Positions 20,570-32,545 of a DNA stretch of 64,000 bases are shown here, piece by piece. This DNA is from Kalaharituber pfeilii (taxonomy: Eukaryota; Ascomycota; Pezizomycetes; Pezizales; Pezizaceae), in assembly GCA_015179045.1 (NCBI GenBank), contig WHUZ01000053.1, positions 248,001 through 312,000 of the forward strand, in the 5' to 3' direction. The notes under the pieces were generated by a model. It saw only the letters and a program-made list of their open reading frames with translations, was not told the origin of the DNA and ran no database searches. The stretch's first letter is position 1, and every line of letters begins with the position of its first letter. The position numbers and the translations under genes are program-made.

Positions 20570-23500
20570 TAATTTTTTTTGTATGTGAACTGCAAATCCG
20601 TCAAGGGTCGTCCGGTATAGCTAGGCAAAACTGTAGCTAGGTAGCTAGTCCATAGCAAATTTAAAGTGCATCAGTGGGGGGAGGCGTTATCATTATTTGC
20701 GTGGATTTGTTTAGCATAATGATGGGCGATGAATATGATTGGTGGCCTGTGACATTACCTTCGTGGCCTGAGCGACACACTTACTGTAAAGTCAAATACG
20801 AAGACACTATCAGACGATAAGACCGTAGCAATGTACTGGTAATAAGTTGCATGGTGAGGAGAAATTTGTGATCTTTAATTATTCCAAAGAACTTCAACTA
20901 CAATGCACAAGAAATACACAATATCTAACTATCACAAAATGGTCCGTTAACAGCTCTCAGGCTCTACGACGGCAGTCAATACTAGGGCCAGAAGTCAAAA
21001 ATGCAATATTGTATCGGAATATAAGAACCTATTTTGACCCGAGTGGGAATGTAAATGTAGTGCATCTTATACGGTACGTACCGCTAAAGGAAATGACTAA
21101 TTTTGTTGGGCCGGAGATGCGTTGTTCTCAGCACCGTCCTGTCACCTCCTCTACTGCCGTGAGACCCCGATATGATACTCTCCCATTGTCTCCGATTTGA
21201 CATCTCTCGGCCCGGAGCATTGAAATTCCCCATGCCCACAGGAATATCAATTCACAGGACTAACTCAAAATTCCAGCGTCCTAGCCACCGTCATTTGTGC
21301 CCGTGCACCTTTTGTGCGGGGATCGATTCCTGTGATACGTGATCGGCCTTGTACTCGGGTAGAGGAAAATACTCAGAAGCGCTATGCATGCATTAATGTA
21401 CGCCACTCGACAGGGGGCCAAAAGTGAAGAAGGTACGACTTTTTGTTGAGAACTTTTGTATGGGATTTACACAAAAAAATACGACACACATATTTTTTTA
21501 ACTGCATACAAGTTAAAAGGTGTTGCATAATTCCCATTTGACTACCATAACAGTGAAGCTGATCCAGCACACTTCTAACTACTAGTAATGACAGGAGCCT
21601 TTCTTTTATCATTTACCCCACTCTTTTGAAGCTCTTCTACCTCATTTATGCATTCATCACGTAAAGTAATAATATTCAGACATGCTCAACTCAAGTACTT
21701 TCTTGATTGTGAATTTGATGACCGAAATCTTTGCGTGCCGAGCTCGGATTTTCATTTTGCTATTGTACATGCTTTAGCGGATGATTCGAGGCTGTGACTG
21801 GGAACCGGAGTTGTGCGAGTTGGTTAAAAACAAACATATTACTGTAAATCGTGTAGCTTGCAACTACCCCTGCCACATTGTATGCAACTTTTAGCGCTTC
21901 TGAAGACTTACCCTTAATACCGAGTACCATCTGTGCAAAAAGTACATACGCGCGGGGCTGCGGTTATCATTGCAATTGGGAGGATCATTCGTGATGGTCT
22001 TGTGATAGCTTACAAACTTTCTACAGCCCCGTTCTCTCACCTTCTGCAGCTCCCTGCTCTCGTCCTCCTTTCTTATACTCTTCAGCTCTCTGCTCTCGTA
22101 CTCTGCAGCTCTCTCCTCTCACCCTTCACAACTCTCTTCCCTCGCTCTCAGTAGCTTCTTCTTCTACTCTCCATGAAGTTCTGCCCTCTACAGATACCTC
22201 CACTCCGCAGAATCTTACATGGTCGGAGGTCGACGCAACCAGACTCGAATCTCATCACTTTTTACCGATTTCCTCTCTTCCCTTCAGATTTCCTTCTTAC
22301 TGTGAATCCCCTCCCCTGCAGCTCTTTCTACTGTAGGTTTTATAGCTCCTCTGGCTTCAAACTCCTCCAGCTCTTCTCCCACTTCAGCCCTTCCTCTACT
22401 GTACTCTTACTCCACTTCAACTCTTGCAGCTCCTTATTTCCAGTTCTGAACTCTTCTCTATTTCTTGATTAATATCATAACTTAAATTAGTTTGTTACTG
22501 GCAGTATTTAACCATTCTGCTAACTATTGTATCAAAAATTAGGTCTATTACTGTCACAGTGGTAGTGTAACATATACAGGGCGGTGCGAACCGGGCTGGC
22601 AGCGCCAGATACTCCTATATATCCCGACCGTACTACCAGCTGTCACCGGCAGTTATAGTTGAAATTAGAAAGAATTGTATATAGTAATTAGTTAATAGTA
22701 GAATATAAATATAATATATATCTTACTACAATTACAGACTCCTATACAATATCCTATGACCTCAAAACTAAGAGCTATAAAAGCTCTTTCTTCATAGAAC
22801 TTGTAAGACAAAATCTTTTCATATCAAAAAGGCTTCTTGAACAATATATTAACTATAGCAGATATTTATAGTACTAGGTATTTTCATCTAAAGATGTCAA
22901 GTCTACTTTCTTATAAATAAACTAATTGCACGCTACAAAATTATAAGTAAGAAACATGAGCTTACAAGCATATTTATACAAAAGTCTATTTTTTCAAGAT
23001 CCTCATGCAAGTCTTGTACAAGGACTTAGGGTATGCAGTAAGTCTAATATTCTAATTCAATATACATAATATGCAGATCTTAGGCTAACCAATCCAATAT
23101 ACCATGCATAATCATCTCTTCTTTCATTCGATGCTAATCTTACGAAATTTCTTCCCACAAACCCAAACTGTAATATATAAAAGAATAACCAGACTATGAA
23201 CGAAAAAAAAAAAAAAATTATGCAGAATTGCATACTCTCCCTGTCATGCATGCCCCGCCAAACCCGAGGTCGCCTAGCGGCAGCATCATCAGTGCACTTT
23301 GGGTATTCCTGATCCTTCGATCGAAACCCGAATCGAGTCAGTCCAGATCCAAGAGACGTTAAACACCCAAGCCTAAAGTCCTAGTCTACCGCCAAACCAC
23401 CATCGATCATCAATCGGGACCCACAAAATTGTCATCACCGTTTCGCCGTTCCGTTGCAGTAAGCGCCTTTCCCCACACGCCTCATATCTCTCCTTCCCCT

Positions 23501-23678
23501 CCTCCAATCGAGCTTGGTTTTTTCCAGGTTTATCCATCTCTACGGCGCTCCCCTATCCCGCCTGCTTACATTCCCCCCTCACCTCCCCGTCCCCTCTTTC
23601 GACGATTGGTCAATTGACATCACCACTCATACCTTTCTGCAGTCCATAACATCTCCACTCAACCCAGAAAGCACACCA

Positions 23679-24606
23679 ATGGCCTCTGCATCCCAGGTCC
23701 TCCGCTTCTCGCGCCAGCTCCTCCGCCCAAACTCGAGGTTGATACGACCAGTCCTCTCGCAACCCCGGATTGTCGCCCCCTCTGCCAGGACATATTCTTC
23801 AGAAAATCATGAGGAGAGCTTCGAGGAATTCACAGCAAGGTTCGTCGCATATCGCCCAGTTCTGAGATAAAGTAGCTATTGTATTCGTTTTTTATGTGTT
23901 TTTATCAAAAAAGTCTTGTTGCATAGCTTTTTGTTTGGTTAGGCCGGGATATGCGGCTTTTGGGTGACGGCTCATGATACCCAGGATCAATACAATGGTA
24001 ATACTAAGGATGTTACACTTTGCGATATCCTATCGTGTTACATCAATTGGTGTTCTGGCCTTCTTCGCTTTATCCCATTGGGCGAATTGGGGGGATGGTT
24101 TGGCCTGTTCAGCACACCATCACATTCCTCGTCGTCATAGCTACTCTAATCCCTGTCAATTCGAACCGCATTGAAAACTAACAACCGAAATAGATACGAA
24201 AAGGAGTTCGATGCCGTCAATGATGTCTTTGAGCTTCAGGTAACTCACGACCTCTACATTCCGCAATATTTGTTGAGCATTGCTAACTTCACTATTACCA
24301 GCGCAACCTCAACAATGCTTTCGCATACGACCTTGTTCCTTCTCCTTCCGTGATAGTTGCAGCTCTCCGTGCGGCGCGCCGCGTCAATGACTTTCCCACT
24401 GCCGTTCGCGTCTTCGAGGGTACTCGCCTACAATCTCGATGACTCCCAAACCATGATTATGCTAACGGCTTGTTTTTTTCCCCGCAACAGGTATCAAAGC
24501 AAAAGTTGAGAATCCTCAGCAGTACCAGCAATACCTCGACGAACTCAAGGATTTAAGGGAGGAGCTCGGTATCACTTTGAAGGAGGATCTCTACCCTAAC
24601 TTGTAA
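23679..24606 (+). CDS. COX6: Cytochrome c oxidase subunit 6 (Cox5A family), mitochondrial
   Basis: Nuclear-encoded subunit of respiratory complex IV on the matrix side of the inner membrane. Exons 23679-23839, 24194-24239, 24302-24419 and 24491-24606 sum to 441 nt, giving 146 residues. The first ~40 residues are an Arg/Ser-rich presequence (MASASQVLRFSRQLLRPNSR). The mature part reads HEESFEEFTARYEKEFDAVN across the first intron, then NLNNAFAYDLVPSPSVIVAA, then ARRVNDFPTAVRVFEGIK, and ends ITLKEDLYPNL: the full Cox5A/Cox6 helical repeat domain. The first intron is 354 nt, several times longer than any other in the window. The second exon is 46 nt. A 39-nt poly-T tract follows about 100 bases after the stop codon. 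Confidence 0.96.
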
Positions 24607-24703
24607 ATTGCTCGCTGCTGCCCGTCCCACCTCGGCTGCTGGAAAATTGTGCGAAGGGTTGAAAGGGACACATGAAATCCGTTGCCTTGCGTCCACCCGA
24701 AGC

Positions 24704-24745
<42 letters not shown>

Positions 24746-25432
24746 CTTAAAAAAAAAATTCAGCCGCTCGCTTAATGATTGTATGGTGTTGTCTTGGAAG
24801 GGTTAGCTGAATATGCCCTGGAATGGTGGTTTGTAGCAGTGTTTTAGAATCATTTGATGAAGTGTTATGTTCTCTGATAGATTGGTTGCAGAGGCACGGA
24901 GTGAGAAGAGGTGGGGTGAGGCGATGAACAGATCAGGTGACTGAACACATGAGAGGGAAGGAAGGATGAAACAGGAGTATTGTTCGGGGAAGCTAGAACA
25001 TTGTACAGAAATCAGAGAGGTCTGGGGTTTTCTTTTGTATTGACAGAAAGGGTCTGGTGAGTGAGCGAAGAGGTGTATTTGTTAGAATTTATTTTTGATT
25101 TTTTTCTTCAGTGCTATTATAAGTGTAGAGGTGCGTGAGGGAACTATTTCGTGTGCCAACCAGAGATCAGCCAAAACCAGATATACTCTTGTTGCAATGG
25201 AATTAATGAGGGCTTTCTAGTTTAGTAGGACGAATGTTTTTGATCGGCTGTAAGCGGAAAGTCAAAGATCCTTCCGCAAAGCCTGCATGCTGCTTTTGCG
25301 CCATTACCAAGTCAGCATTTTACCGACGAATTGACAAATTGACATATCCCATCTTTATCGTACAGCTCCCCCTCTCCCCCTTCATAGACTTGCCATCCCC
25401 TCTTCCTCATGCGAATTGACAATACAGGGCTC
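24607..25432. other. Convergent intergenic region with poly-T tract
   Basis: Between the 3' ends of COX6 and the cysteine synthase gene. Apart from the poly-T tract at 24707-24745 I see no feature. Confidence 0.55.
24707..24745. repeat. Poly-T tract (39 nt)
   Basis: Uninterrupted run of 39 thymines, followed by C and a short A-run. Read on the minus strand it is a 39-nt poly-A. Confidence 0.9.
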
Positions 25433-26992
25433 CTATGGTAAAACAACATATTTCCGCAACTTCTCGGGTACTGCTTCGTACAGGTTTTTGGTTTCCAGCC
25501 ATGCTTTGCTGAAAAGTCTCTCCGCATATCTATATGCTCCGTCGCACAAAATGGTCACAATGGTCTTTCCGGGCCCGAGCTTCTCTGCCATTTCCTTTGC
25601 AGCAACAACGTTCAGGGCAGTGCTAGCACCGACGTATATTCCTTCCTCATCCAGCAATCTGTACACCATCGCAATACTCTTCTCGTCACTGATTTGAAGA
25701 CTGTCACTGATGAGATTGATTTCAGGGTTCAGGTTATCAGTAACACGGCCCTGGCCAATTCCCTCAGTGATTGAGCCGCCTGACCTGGTCGTGAGTTTTC
25801 CGCCAGATTGGATATAGCTGTGGAGCACAGATCCTGGGGGGTCTGCAAGCCAGCATTCTGTGTATCCATCACTGACTTCCTTGAGATACCTGGTCACACC
25901 GGCGAGTGTTCCACCTGTACCAGTTGCACATACGAAGCCATCGACACGGCCGTTGAGCTGTGCCCATATCTCAGGGCCAGTTGTCTCAATGTGCGCTCGT
26001 CGGTTGGCGGTGTTATCAAATTGATTTGTCCAGACAGCATTCTCTATACTACGGGCATGGGCTGCAGCTTGGTGGTTGTAATTTTTTGGATCCTCATATG
26101 GGACTAATTTCATTAGTCGACAATGAATCTTGCGCGTCGGATAGGAAGTAACGTACCAGCTGGAACTGGAAAGACTTCAGCGCCGAGGAGTCGAAGAAGG
26201 TCGATTTTACCCTGGCTCTAGATATGGGTTAGTAATATGTTGAGCTCAATAGGAGAATTGCCTTACCTGTGTGTTGGGCATATAGATTACGAGATTATAC
26301 CCTAGGCACAATCAGCCTGCAGGCTTTCTCTAGAATATTCCTTCAGATTATAAGCCTACCTTTAGAACGGCATACCTATCTCCAAGTTAGCATTTCTGTC
26401 ATCTGAATGAGAAGGGAGATGGTGGGTTGAAGAAGTTCCATACATGAGCCAAACCAATCCCTGTGTTCCCAGCCGTGCCCTCAATCACTGTTCCACCTTC
26501 TTTGATGAGACCCTTCTCTTCTGCATCTTTCACGACATAGAGTGCCGCACGGTCTATTGGAGAGAAATTGTCAACGGGCCGCCTTTCGATGTTTTCTCGT
26601 TTATGGCAGCATAGCCGTGGTGGGGGAGGGAGGAGAGGTGAGCCTGGAACATACCTTTGACGGAACCTCCTGGGTTCATGAACTCAGCCTTCCCATAGAT
26701 GTCGCATCCTGTTTCATCACTGAGCTTATTTAATCGAATGAGCGGTGTATTGCCAATCGCTGGGATGAATTTAGGGTTAGCAAAGGACTTTGCAAATGGT
26801 TGGGTGGGAGCACTTGAATTCAGGGACTGAGGGAGTTATGCGGCAGCAATGTTTACAAAGAATTTTCATCTCTTGCTTACCTTCAACAAAGCCATTGACT
26901 GTGCCCTGCACCTGGGATACCTTTATGTTGTATGGGCGTGCAAGCTCGGACGCAGTTGCCAGGCCTCTGCGCAGAATGTGCGGGCGGAACAT
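25433..26992 (-). CDS. Cysteine synthase (O-acetylserine/PLP type, MCY1-like)
   Basis: PLP-dependent beta-replacement enzyme forming cysteine from an O-acetylated serine-type substrate. It resembles the fungal mitochondrial-type branch that includes yeast YGR012W/MCY1. Seven exons: 26881-26992, 26655-26759, 26444-26553, 26360-26375, 26267-26301, 26157-26217 and 25433-26103. They sum to 1110 nt, giving 369 residues. The N-terminus ([20 protein letters not shown]) is a plausible mitochondrial presequence. Key motifs: [14 protein letters not shown], then NPGGSVKDRAA with the PLP Lys near residue 72, then [20 protein letters not shown], then [18 protein letters not shown] for the phosphate of PLP. 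The branch-specific [14 protein letters not shown] insertion follows. The 16-nt fourth exon itself begins GTATG, duplicating a donor site. It shares a 526-bp divergent promoter region with the condensin gene. Confidence 0.92.
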
Positions 26993-27518
26993 CTTTCGCT
27001 CTCGCTCAGGTGGGGTGGGCCAAAGTGGGGGGAGGGCAGAAGCGGGAGGGAAAGAGGGGTGCAGAAGGCAAGGAAGGCGCCGGATGCCTCTGACGCCTTG
27101 TGCTGCTGGGACGAGGGGATGGCTGGTTATGAGGGGGCGGGAGCAGCGAGGTGGGTGGGCTCGTGTGCGTGCTCCTCTGTTCCTTGCAGCGGGCCATTAA
27201 TCAGCAGCGCAAGTTGCAGCGCGAGAGATCGCGGCCCCGCGATAGGGTCGCCAAGACGCGCCGCTTATGCTGCCCGCCAACTGCACTGTGGGACTGAAGC
27301 GCGGCACTCGTGCTCGCGCATCCGTCTGTAGCAAGCGTATCCACATTTGTCCCTTCTTTCCCCGCCGGCTCAGCTGAAGCCAATCCAACCCACCGGCGTA
27401 GCTGCTGTCCACCCCCCCTCACCCCCCCCTCACCCCCCAGCCTAGCCCCTTTGCTCAGTTTTTGCTCTTCTGCAGATAACATCGCTTACATTTGTTCGGT
27501 CTCCGCAAGAATCAACAA
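26993..27518. promoter_or_regulatory. Divergent promoter region, cysteine synthase / condensin subunit
   Basis: 526 bp between two start codons on opposite strands, GC-rich with purine-rich and C-rich halves. It must contain both promoters unless transcripts overlap. No specific factor site is claimed. Confidence 0.5.
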
Positions 27519-30500
27519 ATGCCTGCTAGAGCCGCCAAAGGCACCTCCACGCGGGGCGGCAGACGTGCAGCAGCAGCATCGTCCGGCCTCAGCAATATGC
27601 CCTCATTGCCCCCTCCAGGCAAGCAACAAGAGCCCCCCAACCCAACAGCCACTTACAGCCCACTTCAAACTGCTGTTTCTACTATCTTTAATTCTGCTCA
27701 ACGCACTACTGCTGGCCATCGCAAACTTGCAACAAATTTACGGGCCATTCACGAACAATGCGTGGAAGCGCGTGGTGTTGGTGCTGCCACTGGGGGTGGC
27801 CGTGCGGGGGAGAAGGCGTTTGGGAGAGAGTTCATCCGAAATCTGAATAAGGTTTTGTTGGTGAAGAAGGGAGAGCTGGTAGGAGATAGATGCATTAGAT
27901 TTTGTGACTTATTTGTGAAGGGGATAGTCGACAAAGGTATATAATTTCTGTGAGGGTTCCTGTTGGCTCTCTAACATGACAAAATGGTATTTAGAGGAGA
28001 CACTTCAGAGACGCCAACAGGAGAACGACGACGAACAAGAGGAGGAGCAGCCCCTCGTCCCATCTCCAGCCTCACGCTTCATATTATCCCTTTTGAAGTA
28101 CCTTCTTCCATTCGTGGCATCTCGGGAGAAGACTGTGCGTTACCGCACATCACAATTACTAGCACTTCTTCTTTCTAAAGCCCTTAGCGGGTTTCCAATC
28201 GAGCTGGAATCAAGCGTATTTAGAAAACTACGTAACCAGCTGGCGAAAAGGATGCAAGATAAGGAGGCAATCGTCAGGGTACAGGCTGCAGTAGGTCTGA
28301 TTCGGCTGCTCGACATGGGCGTGGACGATCTTGAGGATGATGAAGAAGAGAGTGCTGATGACGATGACGACTTGAGCGTAAAAAGAGGTGGACTTGTGGG
28401 GGTTATCATTGGGGCACTCCAGAATGATCCTAGCGCGTGAGTTTCATTGATTGCTCTCATAAGTTACCCTCATACTAATTTACATGAACCTTTGCCAGTG
28501 ATGTTCGACGAATAATACTTTATAATCTCACTCCAACCCAAACAACCCTTCCTTATCTCCTTGAACGCACTCGAGATGTCGACAATGTTACACGCCGTTC
28601 CGTGTTCAGTCGATTGCTCCCTTCTCTTGGCGATTTCCGTCTTCTCTCGATTAATATGCGAGAAAAGCTCCTGCGCTGGGGGCTAAATGATCGCGATGAA
28701 GGTGTAAGAGCGGCTGCAGGAAAAATGTTCAACTATCGATGGATAGAAGACGCTAAGGGCGATCTTCTCGAGGTGTTGGAGCGCATGCACGTTGTTGGCA
28801 GTGGTTCAGGGGACAACATTAACGGTGGCGTTAAGGAGCTGGCAATGAAGGGATTCTGGCAGGAACGGAAAGATGTTGTTGATGGTCTTGAGCTGGACGA
28901 TGCTTACTGGGAAAATCTTACCCCGGAGAGTGCATTCCTGGTACGCAGCTTCAACGATTGGTGTAGAAGTTCAAAGCATCAGGGGAAGTTCGAAAGCCTT
29001 ATTGAAGAGAAACTTCCAGAAGTTACGAAGCTAGCATACCATTTACAAATTCAACTTAATAAGCTGATTGGGATGGTTAGGGAAGAACAAAATGGGGCAA
29101 AGGCACAAGATGAAAGTAACGAATCAGTGGAGCAGGAATTTATCGTCGAACAACTCTTGATGATAGCGGCCTCAATGGATTATGGCGATGAAATTGGCAG
29201 GCGCAAAATGTTTCAATTACTCCGGGATGCTCTAGCAATCATTGAGCTGCCTGAAGGTGTCACTAAGCTAGTAGTACAGTGTCTGGCAAAGTTGAGCTTG
29301 GGCGAGGCGGACTTTTGCATGTTGATAATGGAAGTCATTGCGGAAATACACGATACAATTACTGAAGCTGAGGAGGAGGGAAAGGGAAATGACGATGACG
29401 ATAGTGATGATGAGGTTGAAGATGACGATGATGCTGCGGACCAGCTAAGGCAAGAGGCAGGTCACATAACAAAGAAGCAAAAAATATCAATAGATGAGGA
29501 GCCGGAGCTGTCTAAAAAAAAAGGGCTTGAAAGTTCAAAGAAGCGCCGGGATCCTGACGCCATGGATATCGAAGAGGATGGTGGAAACGAAGATGATGAC
29601 GAGGAGGAAGATGATGAAGAGGCGGAATCCAAGGCTTTCAAAATTTTGGTGAGAAATATCAAGACGTTACACCTCGCACAATACATGCTTGAAAATGTAT
29701 ATGGTTCGCTCACTCAAAATACTCACCTGGTGAGCATGTTGAACGGTCTGGTTGTACCCGCTGTCCGGTCTCATGAAGCAATTATCCGTGAACTTGGTCT
29801 GCGGTGCTTGGGCCTAAGTTGCATGCTGGACCGCAACCTTGCTGAAGAGAATTTAGCTTTGTTTGCGCATTGCTTCAACAAAGGGCATGAAGCTTTGCAG
29901 ATCGAGGCGTTGAAGATCATATCGGATATGCTCATGGTGCATGGCGCATCATTGTTTGAAGGAGACACTTGCAGGCTTGAACAGAAGACTCTCTATAAGT
30001 TGCTGAGCAAGGCCCTCAAGTTAGAGGATAATGTTGAGGTTCAAGCCGCAGCAGCTGAGGTGACTTGCAAGTTAATGTTAGCTCAAGTCATCAAAGACGA
30101 AGATGTCAGTAATAATCTCCCATTTCTATATACGGTGGCCAAATACTAAGAGCGCATGCGTTTTTTTGTGTAGCTCCTGAAAGCATTGGTGGTGGCATAT
30201 TTCGATCTTCTCACAAGGGACAACATGTACCTCCGTCAGATACTGAGTTATTTCTTTCCAGTGTACTGTCACTCCCGGGCAGAGAATCAATCACGCATGC
30301 AAGAGGTTTGTCAATTCTACCACATAATTTTGGACTTCCTCCGCTGACGCTGTGAAATAGATTGCTGCTGCTGCGTTACACGCTCTTGTGGTGATATATG
30401 ACTCTCTTGAAGCTGATGAGGAGATGGTCGCCCCCACGCTTATTGCTACCCACCTCGTTGACTGGACTGATCCTCGAAAACAAGTTGGCGGTTCCGCGCG

Positions 30501-30975
30501 AAAGCCATCGATTGCAATTGCCGGTCCTAAGTTCACGGAAAGCGTTGTTGACCCCAGTGTTCATGTGAAACTCGCCAATGATCTCCTCGATAGGATGACC
30601 TCATCCTCATGCCATAAAGAAGAGCGAAAGCTTCTTATTAGTATGCTTGGAAAGCTGTATCTCCCCAAGGAGGCAGAACCAGAATTGCTCAGGAGTCTAT
30701 ATGATAAAATTTCCCTTGCGATCGAGAAGAAGGTTGCTGGTGACGCATTTGGAAGGAATGCCCTAAATAAATTGGAAGTGATAATAGGTAAAATAGTCTC
30801 TGGGTTAGCAGATGAGCAGGATGAAGAGCAAGGAAAGGTTGAAGGCGAACGAGGTGGTGAAGTGGACCAGGAAATGGGAGAGGCGGGAGCAGAAGAGGAG
30901 GAAGCTGAAGATGACGAAGACTCAGATGGGACCGTTATTAAGAATGAGGAAGAATCGGAGGATGACGGATTTTGA
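27519..30975 (+). CDS. YCG1: Condensin complex subunit 3 (Cap-G / Ycg1)
   Basis: HEAT-repeat subunit of condensin that, with the kleisin Brn1, clamps DNA during mitotic chromosome compaction. Exons 27519-27936, 27995-28436, 28499-30104, 30174-30305 and 30361-30975 sum to 3213 nt, giving 1070 residues, normal for the family. The N-terminus is basic and Ala/Gly-rich. HEAT repeats start with TTAGHRKLATNLRAIHEQCV and continue through FVASREKTVRYRTSQLLALL and KEAIVRVQAAVGLIRLLD. The middle has NDRDEGVRAAAGKMFNYRWI, and the C-terminal Cnd3 domain has AHCFNKGHEALQIEALKIIS and LVDWTDPRKQ. Highly acidic insertions occur near residues 580-600 and 635-660, and the C-terminus is an acidic tail, as is usual for Cap-G. 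It converges with YJU2. Confidence 0.93.
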
Positions 30976-31225
30976 GGCGGGGGGGTGGGAGCACATTGCA
31001 TAAAAATTTCTAGATTTTTTGGTGTACGGATTATGGTGCTCTTGTTTTGCTCAATTTTGTTTCGCAATAATGATATCTATGGAGAAATGACTCATGTTTA
31101 ACGCACGAATTTACAAACAAAAAAAAAATACAGGAAACAGAAAACGAAATTCAAGCCCCCAAACGCCGCATAAACCCTGTGATTGTAACAAATGCGGACT
31201 GTAAAGACAGTTTGCAGCAGTCAGC
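30976..31225. other. Short convergent intergenic region
   Basis: 250 bp between the condensin and YJU2 stop codons; A/T-rich, presumably both 3' UTRs and polyadenylation sites. Confidence 0.6.
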
Positions 31226-32127
31226 TTATACCGGCAGCTTTGGCTTCTTCTTAATGAGACCTGGAAGTGTTTCGGTTGCTGGTTTCTTTCGTTTAATAGA
31301 TTTGCTGAATGTCGGAACTTCGAATCCTTCAGTTGCACTGGCGTTCGCGGCTGCTGCCCTATTTGCCGAAGTCCCACTTGATGAGCCTCCAACTACCGGA
31401 CCCGCTTCCTCATCATCCACCACTCTTCGCACCCATTCGCCATCTGCAGTGGAGAAGGCTTTTTTAGCAAGTTCTTCAATTTCTTTCTCTTCAGCCTCCC
31501 GTCTTAGCGCCTCTTCATCCTTGATCTCCAATAATGTCTCCAACACCTCGGCCGTATCCTTCCTTTCCATCCGAGCGTTCCGGGTCCTTATTTCGTCGAG
31601 CGCATCCGCAATCATCATTTCTCGTTTCGAATCCAAAGTTTTGGTCTCAAGCTTTGCCATTGCCGACTCATTTTCCTCTTCTTCCAAACGATTCAGCCTT
31701 TCCTCTTCTGTCTCTTCCTTCTCTTTCGCCTCCCGCCATGGCTCAAAATTCCTGGTTGCACCCCTCTCGCATTCATAGTCCATGTGCTTTGGCGACGTTT
31801 TGAAGGTAATTTCAGCCGAACATCGTGTGCATCGGATGTAGAAGCGAAAAATGCTGATGTTAAGGTATTTCTCGCCAGAGTTTTCTTTCCGCGCGTTGAA
31901 CTTGCGTCCTTTGTAGATGTATTCGCCACAGGAATTACATCGCATAGAGAAGGGGGTCATAAGACGGACATTTTGTTGCTTGGGCCCCGTGGGCTTCGGG
32001 CCCTTGTGGCGGGTGATCTTTGACGGATCGAACTCGGGCGGGTAACTGTAGAAGGGGGGTGTAAGTATACATGTTGAGGTCCGGGGAGGTATTCTTACTA
32101 TTTCTGAAGTACTTTACGTTCAGACAT
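31226..32127 (-). CDS. YJU2: Splicing factor Yju2 (CCDC94/Cwf16 family)
   Basis: Spliceosomal step-I factor associated with the Prp19 complex that promotes branching after Prp2 action. Two exons, 32099-32127 and 31226-32045, joined by a GTAAGA..CAG intron, sum to 849 nt, giving 282 residues. The first exon is 29 nt and encodes MSERKVLQK plus part of Tyr10. The conserved N-terminus follows: YYPPEFDPSKITRHKGPKP, then RLMTPFSMRCNSCGEYIYKG. A zinc-binding set is visible at Cys46, Cys49, Cys82 and Cys85 (RCTRCSAEITFKTSPKHMDY). After GATRNFEPWRE the chain is a charged coiled coil (KEKEETEEERLNRLEEEE). It ends with the family's basic tail (FSKSIKRKKPATETLPGLIK). It shares a 418-bp divergent promoter with VPS1. 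Confidence 0.94.
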
Positions 32128-32545
32128 GTTGGCTGATAAGCAGAGGTTTCGCTTCAGGAGGGCCTGACGATTAAACCAGGGTAGATGTTGGGTGGGGGGC
32201 GACGACGATCAGGACGTAAGCTACAACGGCAGCTGTTAAATATGATTGCGAAAGTGTGTGGCTGAGAGTCTTGGCGCTGTACGAAAGCTTAAGCTCGGGC
32301 AAGCACTGCGTGCTGAGTCAGCGCCAGGCACAGGGATGCTTTGAGGCCAGTAACAACACCACGACTGACAGGGGTGGACTCTCAGAGATAACCGTCTCGA
32401 CACACCAACTGCAGCACCCCTTCAGCTACCTTTCATCCTGCAACCACGACGCACGACTGATCAATTATCCACTTTGACACGCCGTATACTGACTGCTGCA
32501 GCACTTTGACATACCGATCCTCTATACATCTCCTGTTTTCTAGGC
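32128..32545. promoter_or_regulatory. Divergent promoter region, YJU2 / VPS1
   Basis: 418 bp between oppositely oriented start codons of two housekeeping genes; both promoters must lie here. I see no individual site that I can defend. Confidence 0.5.

Larger units (their letters stand above)
17925..23678. other. 5.7-kb gene-poor region with degenerate repeats
   Basis: Between the divergent elongase and COX6 genes. Holds a G-rich purine tract (18248-18296), a 9-bp repeat (18406-18450), a possible small inverted-repeat element (20208-20569) and a pyrimidine-rich stretch with repeated CTGCAGCTC-like words (about 22030-22460). A very AT-rich segment follows (22640-23230). Open frames are short and show no recognisable domain; the sequence looks like decayed mobile DNA. 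Confidence 0.5.

Noticed and set aside
21300..21345. GGATCGATTCC resembling a tRNA B-box
   Set aside because: The T-stem does not pair well and no D-arm, anticodon arm or acceptor stem could be built upstream.
21933..22472. Two open frames rich in Leu, Ser and Phe
   Set aside because: They follow from a pyrimidine-rich stretch with repeated CTGCAGCTC words; no domain and no sensible splice structure.
23255..23345. Possible tRNA around GGTCGCCTAGCGGCAG and CGATCGAAACCCGA
   Set aside because: A-box and B-box spacing and sequence are poor and no cloverleaf could be formed on either strand.
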